Below, one piece after another: positions 15,445-22,540 of a stretch of DNA of 27,038 nucleotides; the stretch's first letter is position 1, and every line of letters starts with the position of its first letter. A program made the translations under genes and the position numbers. The DNA comes from CAZJNX01 sp964547415 (lineage in GTDB: Bacteria > Pseudomonadota > Alphaproteobacteria > Rhizobiales > Amorphaceae). The stretch spans positions 1 to 27,038 of the forward strand of contig CAZJNX010000032.1 of the NCBI GenBank assembly GCA_964547415.1, given 5' to 3'. The notes beneath the pieces are model-generated. The model saw only the letters and a program-made list of their open reading frames with translations. It made no database searches and was not told the DNA's origin.

Positions 15445-16262
15445 CGACCCGCCCCCAGGTGGTGCCAGCGGCACACGAGGCGCGAGGCCCGCGCGAGCCC
15501 GGTGTCCATCAGGAAGGCGAGGAGGGTGATCCACGCCACATAGGGGAGGATCACGTCCATGGCGAGGTAGCGGCGCACCAGGAAGATGCGGTAGCCGAGC
15601 CCGCCCTCCGAGGCGATCGCCTCCGCCGCGATCAGGAACAGCCACGTGGCGCCGAGGGACAGGCGGAGCGAATCGAACAGGCGTGGCAGGACGTGGGGCA
15701 GCACGATGCGGGTGAGCATCTGCCAGGTGGAGGCCCCGAGCGTCTGCGCCTTGACGACGAGTTCCCGCGGGATGGCGGCGACGGCGAGCGCGATGTCCCG
15801 CGTCAGGAACGGGGCGACGCCGAACACGATGAGGACGATCTTGGACGTCTCGCCGAGGCCGAACAGGATGAACAGGATCGGCAGCACCGCGAGCGGCGGG
15901 ATGAGGGAGATCGCCGCCACGAACGGGCCGAGGAAGCTGCGAAGGTAGGGCAGGAAGCCGAGCGGGATCCCGATCAGGAGGCACAGGAGCGTGGAGATCG
16001 CAAGGCCGATGAAGATGCGCTGCAGGCTGATCGCCGTATCGGTCCAGAACACGTACTCGCCCGTCCGCCGGTTCTCGGTGAAGGCGAGGGTGTCGATGGC
16101 GTCGGCGAACGCCCCGAGGGAGGGCATCAGCTTGTCGTCCGGATTGGCGGCGAGCCGCGCGTCGGACGCGATCACGTAGACGAGGAGGACGAGGGCGAAC
16201 GGCAGGATCGCGAGCAGGAAGCCCGTCGCCCTGTCCGGCACGTAGTTGACGGCGCGCTTCAT
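15441..16262 (-). CDS. NitT/TauT-type ABC transporter permease
   Basis: This 273-residue inner-membrane permease is of the BPD_transp_1 type. It has an N-terminal helix (~15-33), a periplasmic stretch to residue ~70 and five further helices. The coupling (EAA) loop is visible as 'VKAQTLGASTWQMLTRIVLPHVLPRLFDSLRLSLGATW' (residues ~165-205), followed by 'AAEAIASEGGLGYRIF'. The translation overlap with the ATPase gene and the 63-base gap to the binding-protein gene support one operon. The substrate is determined by the binding protein (see that entry). Confidence 0.92.
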   Translation of the reverse strand: MKRAVNYVPDRATGFLLAILPFALVLLVYVIASDARLAANPDDKLMPSLGAFADAIDTLAFTENRRTGEYVFWTDTAISLQRIFIGLAISTLLCLLIGIPLGFLPYLRSFLGPFVAAISLIPPLAVLPILFILFGLGETSKIVLIVFGVAPFLTRDIALAVAAIPRELVVKAQTLGASTWQMLTRIVLPHVLPRLFDSLRLSLGATWLFLIAAEAIASEGGLGYRIFLVRRYLAMDVILPYVAWITLLAFLMDTGLARASRLVCRWHHLGAGR

Positions 16263-16295
16263 CGGCTCGTCCGCGTTGGGGGAAGGGTGCGGCCA

Positions 16296-16320
16296 GCCCG
16301 CGAGGGCCGGCCGCGCGGGC
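16296..16320 (-). terminator. Intercistronic hairpin after the NitT/TauT binding-protein gene
   Basis: GCCCGCG and CGCGGGC pair as a 7-bp stem around an 11-base loop that itself contains GGCCGGCC. It lies just after the stop of the binding-protein gene and before the permease start. It is probably a partial terminator or mRNA-stabilising stem, as often follows binding-protein genes. Confidence 0.4.
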
Positions 16321-16325
16321 GGGCG

Positions 16326-17387
16326 TCAGAGCGCGCCGTCCACTGCCATCTTCGTGAAGTCGGCGTTGATCCGCAGCTTCACGTTGTCCGGGTCGCCGAG
16401 GATGGTGCCGTCCGGAAATTCGATGCCGACGAAGTCCTCGCTCGCCGCCATCTCGCCGAACAGGCCGACCTCGAAGGAGAACTTGCGCACGAAGTCCCAC
16501 GTCTCCTTGTGGCGGTCGGAGGTCATCAGCTCGTACGCCTCCGCTGGGTCGTAGTACATCTTGGTGGAGGCGAGCTGCGCCTTGTAGTCCTCGACCGTGC
16601 CACCCGACATGTCGGCGAGGTCCGCGATCATCGCCTCGGCCCGCTCGTCGCCGCCCGACATGATCTCCATGGTCTCGTACCAGGCGCCGACGACGGCCTT
16701 CACGAAGTCCGGGTCGCTCTCCACGGTCTCGGTGTGGAAGAGCATCACGTCGACGATCTCCTCGGGCGTGGAGGCCGAATCGAACAGCCGCGTGGAGCCC
16801 TCCGCCCCCTGCTCCATGGCGAGCAGCATCGGGTTCCAGGCGACGGCGTGGGCGACGTCGTCCGAACCGAGGTAGGCGGGGGCGATGTCCGCGTCGGTGA
16901 TGTTGACGGTATCGACGTCGCGCAAGGACAGGCCGTTCTCTTCCAGCGCGCGGGACAGGAGGTAGTGGGAGACGGTGAGCTCGAACAGGTGGATCGTCTC
17001 GCCCTCGAGGTCGGCGACGCTCGACGCGCTCTTGGAGACGATGCCGTCGTTGCCGTTCGAGAAGTCGCCGGCGATGGCGATGGTGGTATCGACGCCGCCC
17101 GCGGCCGGGATCGTCAGCCCGTCCATGGAGGCGACGGCCATGGCGTCGAGGTCGCCGGCCACGAACTGGTTGATGCCGCCCACGTAGTCCTGGACCTGGA
17201 TCACCTCGATGTCGACGCCGTACTTGTCGGCCCACTTGTCGAGGATGCCGTTCTCGTACATCCAGCCGTAGGGCATGAAGCCGACGTAGATGTTGTAGCC
17301 GACGCGGTAGGTCTTGGCCTCGGCGTCCGCGGCAAGGGGCGCGGCGGACAGGGCGAGGCCGAGGGTGAGAAGCGTGAGGGCGCGCAT
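16326..17387 (-). CDS. NitT/TauT-type ABC substrate-binding protein, urea-carboxylase/guanidine-associated type
   Basis: This exported protein of 353 residues has a signal peptide of ~24 residues (MRALTLLTLGLALSAAPLAA then DAEA) followed by the mature start KTYRVGYNIYVGFMPYGWMY. The conserved blocks 'VDIEVIQVQDYVGGINQFVAGDLDA', 'PAAGGVDTTIAIAGDFSNGNDGIV' and 'ELTVSHYLLSRALEENGLS' match, from memory, the binding proteins encoded beside urea carboxylase (TIGR03427-like). Those systems are now often linked to guanidine. The ligand here is inferred, not shown. ATG 17387 has AAGGA at good spacing. The same frame is open upstream through a creatininase 5' fragment, so a longer chimeric product starting at 17588 is possible; its signal peptide would then be internal. 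Confidence 0.88.
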   Translation of the reverse strand: MRALTLLTLGLALSAAPLAADAEAKTYRVGYNIYVGFMPYGWMYENGILDKWADKYGVDIEVIQVQDYVGGINQFVAGDLDAMAVASMDGLTIPAAGGVDTTIAIAGDFSNGNDGIVSKSASSVADLEGETIHLFELTVSHYLLSRALEENGLSLRDVDTVNITDADIAPAYLGSDDVAHAVAWNPMLLAMEQGAEGSTRLFDSASTPEEIVDVMLFHTETVESDPDFVKAVVGAWYETMEIMSGGDERAEAMIADLADMSGGTVEDYKAQLASTKMYYDPAEAYELMTSDRHKETWDFVRKFSFEVGLFGEMAASEDFVGIEFPDGTILGDPDNVKLRINADFTKMAVDGAL

Positions 17388-17588
17388 CGTGGTCCTTGTC
17401 CTTCGGTGGTTCAGCGGGCAGGTCGTGGGGCGGGCCCGGGCTATCGCCTCTGCAAAGACGGTGTCGCAGCCCGTGGCGAGATGGGGCCCGTGCTGCTCGG
17501 TGGCGCCGACGGGCAGCACCGCAAGGTCGCGGCCGGACGCGATGGTCCGCCCGATCTCCGCGCTCGTCTTGGTCTCCCAGTCGGCCAT
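17388..17588 (-). pseudogene. Truncated creatininase (5' fragment), in frame with the downstream binding-protein gene
   Basis: From an ATG with GGGAG 6 bases upstream, 67 codons run directly into the binding-protein ATG. The first ~53 residues are clearly the N-terminus of the creatininase/creatinine amidohydrolase family: MADWETKTSAEIG, then LAVLPVGATEQHGPHLATG and CDTVFAEAIARA. E31, H33 and D42 fit the first metal ligands known from Pseudomonas creatininase (E34, H36, D45). A normal enzyme has ~250-270 residues, so the second half with the remaining ligands is missing. The last ~14 codons are unrelated and belong to the leader of the next gene. It is a deletion remnant, or possibly now a translated leader. 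It cannot be an active amidohydrolase. Confidence 0.8.
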
Positions 17589-17616
17589 GGCCACTCCCGC
17601 GATCCGGAAAGCCGCG

Positions 17617-17634
17617 ATGCAACCACCGTGCCAG
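17617..17634 (-). promoter_or_regulatory. Consensus sigma-54 (RpoN) promoter for the creatininase fragment-ABC transporter operon
   Basis: The minus strand reads CTGGCACGGTGGTTGCAT, which fits the sigma-54 consensus YTGGCACG-N4-TTGCW at every defined position, with the -24 GG and -12 GC ten bases apart. The predicted transcript start near 17607 leaves a ~19-base leader containing GGGAG before ATG 17588. Sigma-54 control usually means an enhancer-binding activator such as NtrC; no clear NtrC site was seen. Confidence 0.8.
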
Positions 17635-17650
17635 CGTGGGCCGCCGCCGC

Positions 17651-17666
17651 TGGCCCCGCCCTTTCA
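17651..17666 (+). promoter_or_regulatory. Degenerate sigma-54-like element facing the glutamine synthetase fragment
   Basis: The plus strand reads TGGCCCCGCCCTTTCA. The -24 GG is intact, but the -12 GC has become TC. The element has the same geometry as its divergent partner, with about 23 bases between the predicted start and ATG 17701. It is either a decayed promoter or a chance resemblance in GC-rich DNA. Confidence 0.3.
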
Positions 17667-17700
17667 CCGGCCCGCGCGTCACGAGGCGAGGAGGCGGACC

Positions 17701-18069
17701 ATGAACGATGCGGGGAAGGTGCGGGAGACGCGCGAGCGGCTGGAAGCGGCGGGCGTGAAGTCCTGTTTCGCCACCACTGTCGACTTCCACCGCGTTCCGA
17801 AGGCGAAGACCGTGCCGCTCGCCCCGTTCGAGAAGACGGGCGCGGGCTCTGAGCTCTTCACCGTCGCCGCCGTGGAGGGAACGGGCCTCGTGGGTCCGGA
17901 AAAGGACGAGTGCGCGGCGGTCCCCGACCTCGACAGCCTGATCGTCTTTGCGTCGGACACCTGCGAGGGCCGGTTCGCCCCGGACCTCTTCCACCACGGC
18001 GAGCCCGACGCCAACGGCAGCCGCGTGATCCTGAAGCGCACCCTCGAGCGCGCCCGGGCGGCGGGCGTT
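17701..18069 (+). pseudogene. Truncated glutamine synthetase (GlnT-like), N-terminal fragment
   Basis: About 123 codons match the N-terminal beta-grasp domain of GlnT-like/type III glutamine synthetases. They include VKSCFATTVDFHRVPKAKTV (residues 19-38), 'FEKTGAGSELFTVAAVEGTG' (43-62) and the entry to the catalytic domain 'HHGEPDANGSRVILKRTLERA' (98-118). A complete enzyme is ~430-470 residues; here homology stops near residue 122, before the catalytic metal-binding and ATP sites. The frame stays open afterwards but encodes nothing recognisable, and the DUF3429 gene begins 74 bases later in another frame. A strong GAGGAGG site precedes the ATG, so a short product may still be made. It cannot be an active synthetase. 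It was diverged from the creatininase fragment across a 112-base promoter region. Confidence 0.75.
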
Positions 18070-18142
18070 TGGCGCGGCCCGGTTTTCGCGCTAAGCGTGG
18101 CGGCCGACGCGCCCTTGCCCGAACGTCCACACGGAGAGACCG

Positions 18143-18616
18143 ATGTCGTCCAGCGCCCATGCCCCGACCGGCCTGCCCGCGGGCGTGCCGAAGGTCGCCC
18201 GGTACCTCACCTACGCGGGGCTGATCCCTTTCGTGGCAGGCTTCGTGATCTCCCTGTTCGGCCCGCCCGCGAGCGTGTCGGCCGACATCGCCATGCTCGC
18301 CTTCAAGGGCTATGCGGCCGTCATCCTCGCCTTCCTGGGCGGGGTGCACTGGGGGCTGTCGCTGAACCTCGAGCACCCGGCCTCCCAGACGCGGGGGCTC
18401 GTGATCTCGGTCGTGCCGCCCCTCGTCGGGGCGCTCGCCCTCCTCGTGGATGCGCAATGGGCCTTCATCATCTTCGCCCTCGCCTTCCTGCTCCAGGGGG
18501 TGTTCGACATCTTCGTGTTCCGCAAGCTGCGAAAGGGGGGCTGGTACGCCCGCCTGCGGCTCGAGGTGACGGCGATCGTGGTGGTTCTCCTCGCCGCCTC
18601 CGCCTACTTCGCCTGA
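18143..18616 (+). CDS. DUF3429 family membrane protein
   Basis: This small integral membrane protein of 157 residues has about five helices. The pattern 'LTYAGLIPFVAGFVISLFG', then 'YAAVILAFLGGVHWGLSLNL' (residues ~58-77) and a C-terminal 'WYARLRLEVTAIVVVLLAASAY' is that of the DUF3429 family, whose function is unknown. The HWG motif in the second helix is the most conserved feature. GGAG lies 6 bases upstream of the ATG. It directly follows the truncated glutamine synthetase and is followed 19 bases later by the GH5 gene, but a functional link is not evident. Confidence 0.85.
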   Translation: MSSSAHAPTGLPAGVPKVARYLTYAGLIPFVAGFVISLFGPPASVSADIAMLAFKGYAAVILAFLGGVHWGLSLNLEHPASQTRGLVISVVPPLVGALALLVDAQWAFIIFALAFLLQGVFDIFVFRKLRKGGWYARLRLEVTAIVVVLLAASAYFA

Positions 18617-18635
18617 CGGGCGCCGGGCGTCGGCG

Positions 18636-21128
18636 ATGGCCAGCGAGACCTTCGCCGCCGACGGCGCCCGCCTGTCGAGCGCCGTGCGCGCCGCCTGGGA
18701 CGGCGGCGGGGTGATCGACCTTTCCCTGACGCCCGCCGAGGCCGTCCGCGGCTGGACGATCACCGTCGATCTTCCGGGCGAGATCGTGAACATCTGGAAC
18801 GCGCGCGTGGTCTCCCGAGACGGCGGGCGCCACGTCATCCAGAACGCCGACCACAACGCCGTCCTCGCCCGGGGCGAGACGGCCGACTTCGGCATGGAGG
18901 TGAGCGGCAGCCCGGATCTCGTCCCGCGCTGGGTGCGCCTGTTGCCGGACGCGCCGGACGCGGCCCCCGTCGCCTCCGCCCCCTTCGCCCCGGTGGACGC
19001 GGACCAGGCGGGCGACACGCCGTTCTCCCCGGCCGATCCGCCGTTCGCGATGGAGCGCGACCCCCCGTTCGCCATGGCGGAGGCGGACCGGTCCCTCGCC
19101 GCGCCGCCGGCGCCGGCGATTCCCCGGCCGGGGGAGGGCGCGGATGCGGCGGCGGAGGAACGCGCGGCCGTCGCGCTCTCGGTGTCCTCGCCCCGGGTCG
19201 TGGAGGCGGCGGACGGGCCCGGACCCTTCGCGCCGGCCTTCCCGCCGGGCTTCTTCTCCGTGGACGGGCCGATCATCCGCGACGGGGCCGGCGAGCCCGT
19301 CAGCCTCCACGGCGTCAACTGGTTCGGGCTCGAGACGGAGACCTTCGCCCCCCACGGCCTGTGGGCGCGCAACTGGCGCTCCATGATGGACGAGATGCGC
19401 GATCTCGGCTTCAACGCCGTGCGCCTGCCGCTGTCGGGCGAGCTCGTCCTGTCCGACGGCGGCACGCCGAGCGGCATCGACTACGGCCTCAACCCGGACC
19501 TCCACGGCCTCGACGGCCTCCAGATTCTCGACCGCATCGTGGAGTACGCGGACCGGATCGGCCTGCGCGTCCTCCTCGACTACCACCGCGGACCGCCGGG
19601 CGACGGGCCCAACGACAACGGCCTGTGGTACGGGGACGGCTTCACCGAGGCGGACTGGATCGACGCCTGGCGCATCCTCGCGGCCCGCTACCGGGGCGAG
19701 GACGCCGTCATGGGCGCGGATCTCGCCAACGAGCCCCACGGCGGGACCTGGGGCGGCGGGGGCCCCGAGGACTGGCCCGCCGCCGCCGCCCGCGCGGCCG
19801 ATGCCATCCTGCCCGTCGCGCCGGAGTGGCTGATGGTGGTGGAGGGCGTCGCGACGGCGGGCGGGGCCGAGTACTGGTGGGGCGGGAACCTCAGGGGCGT
19901 CGCGGACGACCCGGTGCGGATCCCGTCCGACCGGCTCGTCTATTCCGCCCACGACTACCCGCCCTCGGTCTTCGACCAGCCCTGGTTCCGGGACGGGGCG
20001 GACCTCCTCGGCGTGTTTCGCGAGAACTGGGGCTACATCCAGGAGGAGGGGATCGCGCCCGTCCTCATCGGCGAGTGGGGCTCCAAGCTGGTCCCCGCCG
20101 ACATGCCGTGGGCGGAGGCGATGGTCGCCTATCTCTCCGGCGACACCGACGGGGACGGGACGGTGGACGGTCCGCCCTTTCCGTGGATGTGGTGGGCATG
20201 GAACCCGAACTCGGGCGACACCGACGGCATCCTGCTCGACGACTGGACGACGGTGCGGCAGGCGGCGGTCGACCTCCTGGAGCCGTTCCTGTCCGAGACG
20301 CGGCCAGCGCCCGGGCTTTCGGCCATCGCCGCCTCCGCGCCGGCCGCCCGCTTCGAGATCCGCCTCGACGCCCCGCGCGACACGCCGCTGGAAGTCACCT
20401 TCGCCACCGTGGACGGGACGGCGCTGGCGGGCCGGGATTACGTGGCGACCGCGGGCCGCCTCGCCTTCGCGCCGGGCGAGACGGTGAAGACGGTCTCCGT
20501 GCCGATCCTGTCGGACGGCGCCGCCGAGGGCGCGGAGCGGTTCGACCTCGTGGTGTCGGCACAGGGCGAGCGGGCAGGCAGCGGCACGGCCACCATCCTC
20601 GAGGCGGGCCGCGGCCAGCGCGGCCAGCTCGGTCCCCTCGACGGGCCCCTCGCGGTGACCGTCGCGGCCGCGGGCGGCGCCGGGGCGACGGCGGCCCTCC
20701 TCGCCCCGTCCGCCCCCGTCGCGGACGCTGCGGATGGCGCGGCGCCTGCGGCGAGCGGGACCGGCACGGACGCCGGACACGGCCCGCCGGCGCCGGCGGA
20801 GGCGGACCTTGCGGCCGCGGCGGCGGACGATGGCACCGCGCGGGCCCCTGCCGCCGGCTCGCCCGGAGACGCCCGGCAGCCAGCGCGCTCCGGGGACGGG
20901 GCGCGCGCCGAGGCTGGCGCGCCCGCCGGCGCCGGGGCGGCGGAAGCGGCGCCGCGCACGGCGCGGGAGGCGCCCGGCTTCCTCGACGGGGCATTCGCGG
21001 CGTTCGCTCTCCTCCAGGCGGCGACGGGCTCGGCGCGTGCCGCCGACGCGCCCGCATCCGCGCCGGCCCTTCCGGGGGAGGCCGCGGGCGCGGCGCCGGC
21101 GGCCGACGGCGTGCCGCTCGCCGAGTGA
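18636..21128 (+). CDS. Glycoside hydrolase family 5 (cellulase-like) protein with N-terminal CBM2-like and C-terminal Calx-beta domains
   Basis: Modular protein of 830 residues. Residues ~5-90 form a beta domain resembling CBM2 (W36, 'VNIWNARVV', 'QNADHNAVLARGETADFGMEVSG'). After a Pro/Ala linker, residues ~205-550 are a GH5 catalytic domain: 'GVNWFGLET', 'FNAVRLPLS', 'VLLDYHR', acid/base E366 in ANEPHG and nucleophile E480 in GEWGS. Residues ~568-655 are a Calx-beta calcium-binding domain ('TVDGTALAGRDYVATAGRLAF'). The last ~170 residues are Ala/Gly/Pro-rich. No Sec signal peptide is present although the architecture implies secretion, so a signal-peptide-independent route such as type I is likely. 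The start has no good ribosome-binding site. Substrate is probably a beta-glucan such as cellulose, inferred from the family. Confidence 0.88.
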   Translation: MASETFAADGARLSSAVRAAWDGGGVIDLSLTPAEAVRGWTITVDLPGEIVNIWNARVVSRDGGRHVIQNADHNAVLARGETADFGMEVSGSPDLVPRWVRLLPDAPDAAPVASAPFAPVDADQAGDTPFSPADPPFAMERDPPFAMAEADRSLAAPPAPAIPRPGEGADAAAEERAAVALSVSSPRVVEAADGPGPFAPAFPPGFFSVDGPIIRDGAGEPVSLHGVNWFGLETETFAPHGLWARNWRSMMDEMRDLGFNAVRLPLSGELVLSDGGTPSGIDYGLNPDLHGLDGLQILDRIVEYADRIGLRVLLDYHRGPPGDGPNDNGLWYGDGFTEADWIDAWRILAARYRGEDAVMGADLANEPHGGTWGGGGPEDWPAAAARAADAILPVAPEWLMVVEGVATAGGAEYWWGGNLRGVADDPVRIPSDRLVYSAHDYPPSVFDQPWFRDGADLLGVFRENWGYIQEEGIAPVLIGEWGSKLVPADMPWAEAMVAYLSGDTDGDGTVDGPPFPWMWWAWNPNSGDTDGILLDDWTTVRQAAVDLLEPFLSETRPAPGLSAIAASAPAARFEIRLDAPRDTPLEVTFATVDGTALAGRDYVATAGRLAFAPGETVKTVSVPILSDGAAEGAERFDLVVSAQGERAGSGTATILEAGRGQRGQLGPLDGPLAVTVAAAGGAGATAALLAPSAPVADAADGAAPAASGTGTDAGHGPPAPAEADLAAAAADDGTARAPAAGSPGDARQPARSGDGARAEAGAPAGAGAAEAAPRTAREAPGFLDGAFAAFALLQAATGSARAADAPASAPALPGEAAGAAPAADGVPLAE

Positions 21129-21135
21129 GGAGGGG

Positions 21136-21164
21136 GCCGCGGGGAAGCGACCGCTCCCCGCGGC
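21136..21164 (+). terminator. Hairpin after the GH5 gene, candidate terminator
   Basis: GCCGCGGGGA and TCCCCGCGGC form a perfect 10-bp stem around a 9-base loop, 8 bases after the GH5 stop codon. There is no T-run, as is common in very GC-rich genomes. It is the only strong stem seen at this gene end. Confidence 0.55.
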
Positions 21165-21450
21165 GGGCGTCCCGGCCGCCGCGGGGGCGGCGAGGCGGGG
21201 CTCTGCTCCGCCAGGTCGCCCGGACGGCGGCACGGTGCGCCGGGCCGGTCGCGAGGAAGCGGTCGTCGGGCACGGCAGGGCCGGTCTGTCCCGGGCCGGG
21301 CGAGCCTTCGTCGGGCGAGGGTAAGCGAGAGGTTGCCTTCGGGCGCGGCATTGCGACGGCCGACACAAGGCTTGGCTGACGGGGCCGCGATAGGTCATGG
21401 AGACCGGAGGGCGGAGGAGAACCGCCCTGGGGCGAGGAACGGGTGGCACC
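21165..21450. other. Gene-free interval upstream of the lipoprotein gene
   Basis: With the preceding hairpin, about 320 bases separate the GH5 and lipoprotein genes. No promoter with recognisable -35/-10 boxes was found. An in-frame ATG at 21397 would lengthen the lipoprotein by 18 arginine/glycine-rich residues and spoil its signal peptide, so this part is treated as non-coding. Confidence 0.4.
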
Positions 21451-22491
21451 ATGAGGGCTCCGAGCGGCCCGCGGGCGGGGCGGCGGCCGGGCGACAGGCT
21501 CTTCGCCTGTCTCGCCGTCATCCTCTTGGCCTCGGCGCTCGCCGCCTGCGGCAGCCGGAAGCCCAAGCCTCCGCCCCCGCCCGTGGACATCCTGGTGATC
21601 GCGCCGTCGGTCGGGTCCACGGACAAGCGGGCGGCGGAGGTGGTGGGCCGCCTCGTGATCGAGAACCGCTCTGGCAAGGCCGACCGGCTCCTGCGGGCCA
21701 CCACCGACGTCGCCCAGAAGGTGGAGATCCTGGAGACGGTGCCGCCGCCGCCCCCGTCCGGGCCGGGGCGGATCGTGCCGGAGAACGTGCCGACGGCGAT
21801 CGACCCGGGGCCAGGCGGCGCCGAGGCGCGCCGCAACGCCCTCCTGAGGCGCGGCCCGGGCGACCGGTTCGAGGAGCCGCGGGACGGCGGCGGCGCCGGC
21901 ACGGGCGCCGCGTCCGGCTCAGGCGGGGGAGCGGGCGGCGGCACGGCCGGCGGGTCGGCGTCGGGCTCGGGCGGGTCCGCCGGCGGGTCGGCGTCGGGCG
22001 GGTCCGGCGGCGGGGCGTCCGCGTCCGCTTCGGGCGGTTCCGGCGGCGGCTCGTCGCCGCCCCGTCGGCGCGAGCCGATTCCCCTGCGCCATGCGCCCAA
22101 CCCGGTCTTCCGGGAGTTCGTCCGGGCCGAGGCGCCGACCGCCGCCGAGGAGGCGCAGAAGCGGGCGGCCGCGGAACGGCGGTCGATCGTGCGGGTGACG
22201 AACCAGGGCGTGCCGCTCGGGGCGGGCGCGCGGGTGGTGTTCCAGCCCGGCGGCTACCAGCTGCGCTTCGTGCGGGTGCCGCGCCCGCTCCGGCCGGGCA
22301 CCAGCTTTCCCGTGCGCCTCCACTTCGAGCACGCGGGGACCATCGTGGCCCCCTTCATCGTGAGGACGGCGGCCGACGAGCGCGCGCCGTTCCCGCCGCC
22401 TTCCCGGGCCAACCCCTACACGCCCGCCGACCGCACGCCGCCGGACACCGGCCCGCCGCCCGCCCTCGTGGTGCCGACGCGGCGCAACTGA
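21451..22491 (+). CDS. PCuAC-like lipoprotein with lost copper-binding residues and a Gly/Ser-rich insertion
   Basis: 346 residues with a lipoprotein signal peptide: basic N-terminus, hydrophobic core and lipobox LAAC ending at C33, so it is probably anchored in a periplasm-facing membrane. Residues ~58-96 (GRLVIENRSGKADRLLRATTD...VEILET) and ~244-305 (IVRVTNQGVPLGAGARVVFQ, PGGYQLRFVRV, LHFEHAGTI) are the two halves of a PCuAC (PF04314) copper-chaperone domain. Between them sits about 145 residues of Pro-, Gly- and Ser-rich sequence (pure Gly/Ser/Ala ~146-204). The copper motif H-x10-M-x21-H-x-M is not kept: L94 replaces the first His, V247/R248 stand where Met is expected, and Q270-L-R272 replaces HxM. 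Copper delivery is therefore unlikely; the role is unknown. Confidence 0.75.
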   Translation: MRAPSGPRAGRRPGDRLFACLAVILLASALAACGSRKPKPPPPPVDILVIAPSVGSTDKRAAEVVGRLVIENRSGKADRLLRATTDVAQKVEILETVPPPPPSGPGRIVPENVPTAIDPGPGGAEARRNALLRRGPGDRFEEPRDGGGAGTGAASGSGGGAGGGTAGGSASGSGGSAGGSASGGSGGGASASASGGSGGGSSPPRRREPIPLRHAPNPVFREFVRAEAPTAAEEAQKRAAAERRSIVRVTNQGVPLGAGARVVFQPGGYQLRFVRVPRPLRPGTSFPVRLHFEHAGTIVAPFIVRTAADERAPFPPPSRANPYTPADRTPPDTGPPPALVVPTRRN

Positions 22492-22540
22492 CGCCGGCCG
22501 CCGCTTGCGCCGCGCCGCGGGAGCGGCTAGTCTCGGCGCC

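Noticed and set aside
17420..17450. GATAGCCCGGGCC on the minus strand, reminiscent of the 3' core of guanidine-I riboswitches
   Set aside because: These bases encode the conserved 'EAIARA' of the creatininase fragment, and no other ykkC core elements are nearby.
15459..17852. Plus-strand open frame of about 797 codons over the NitT/TauT operon
   Set aside because: It is the antisense shadow of the permease and binding-protein genes, with no motif and no ribosome-binding site.
18468..22100. Minus-strand open frame of about 1210 codons
   Set aside because: It is antisense to the GH5, DUF3429 and lipoprotein genes and has no domain pattern. Its Pro/Arg/Ala content mirrors the opposite-strand codons.
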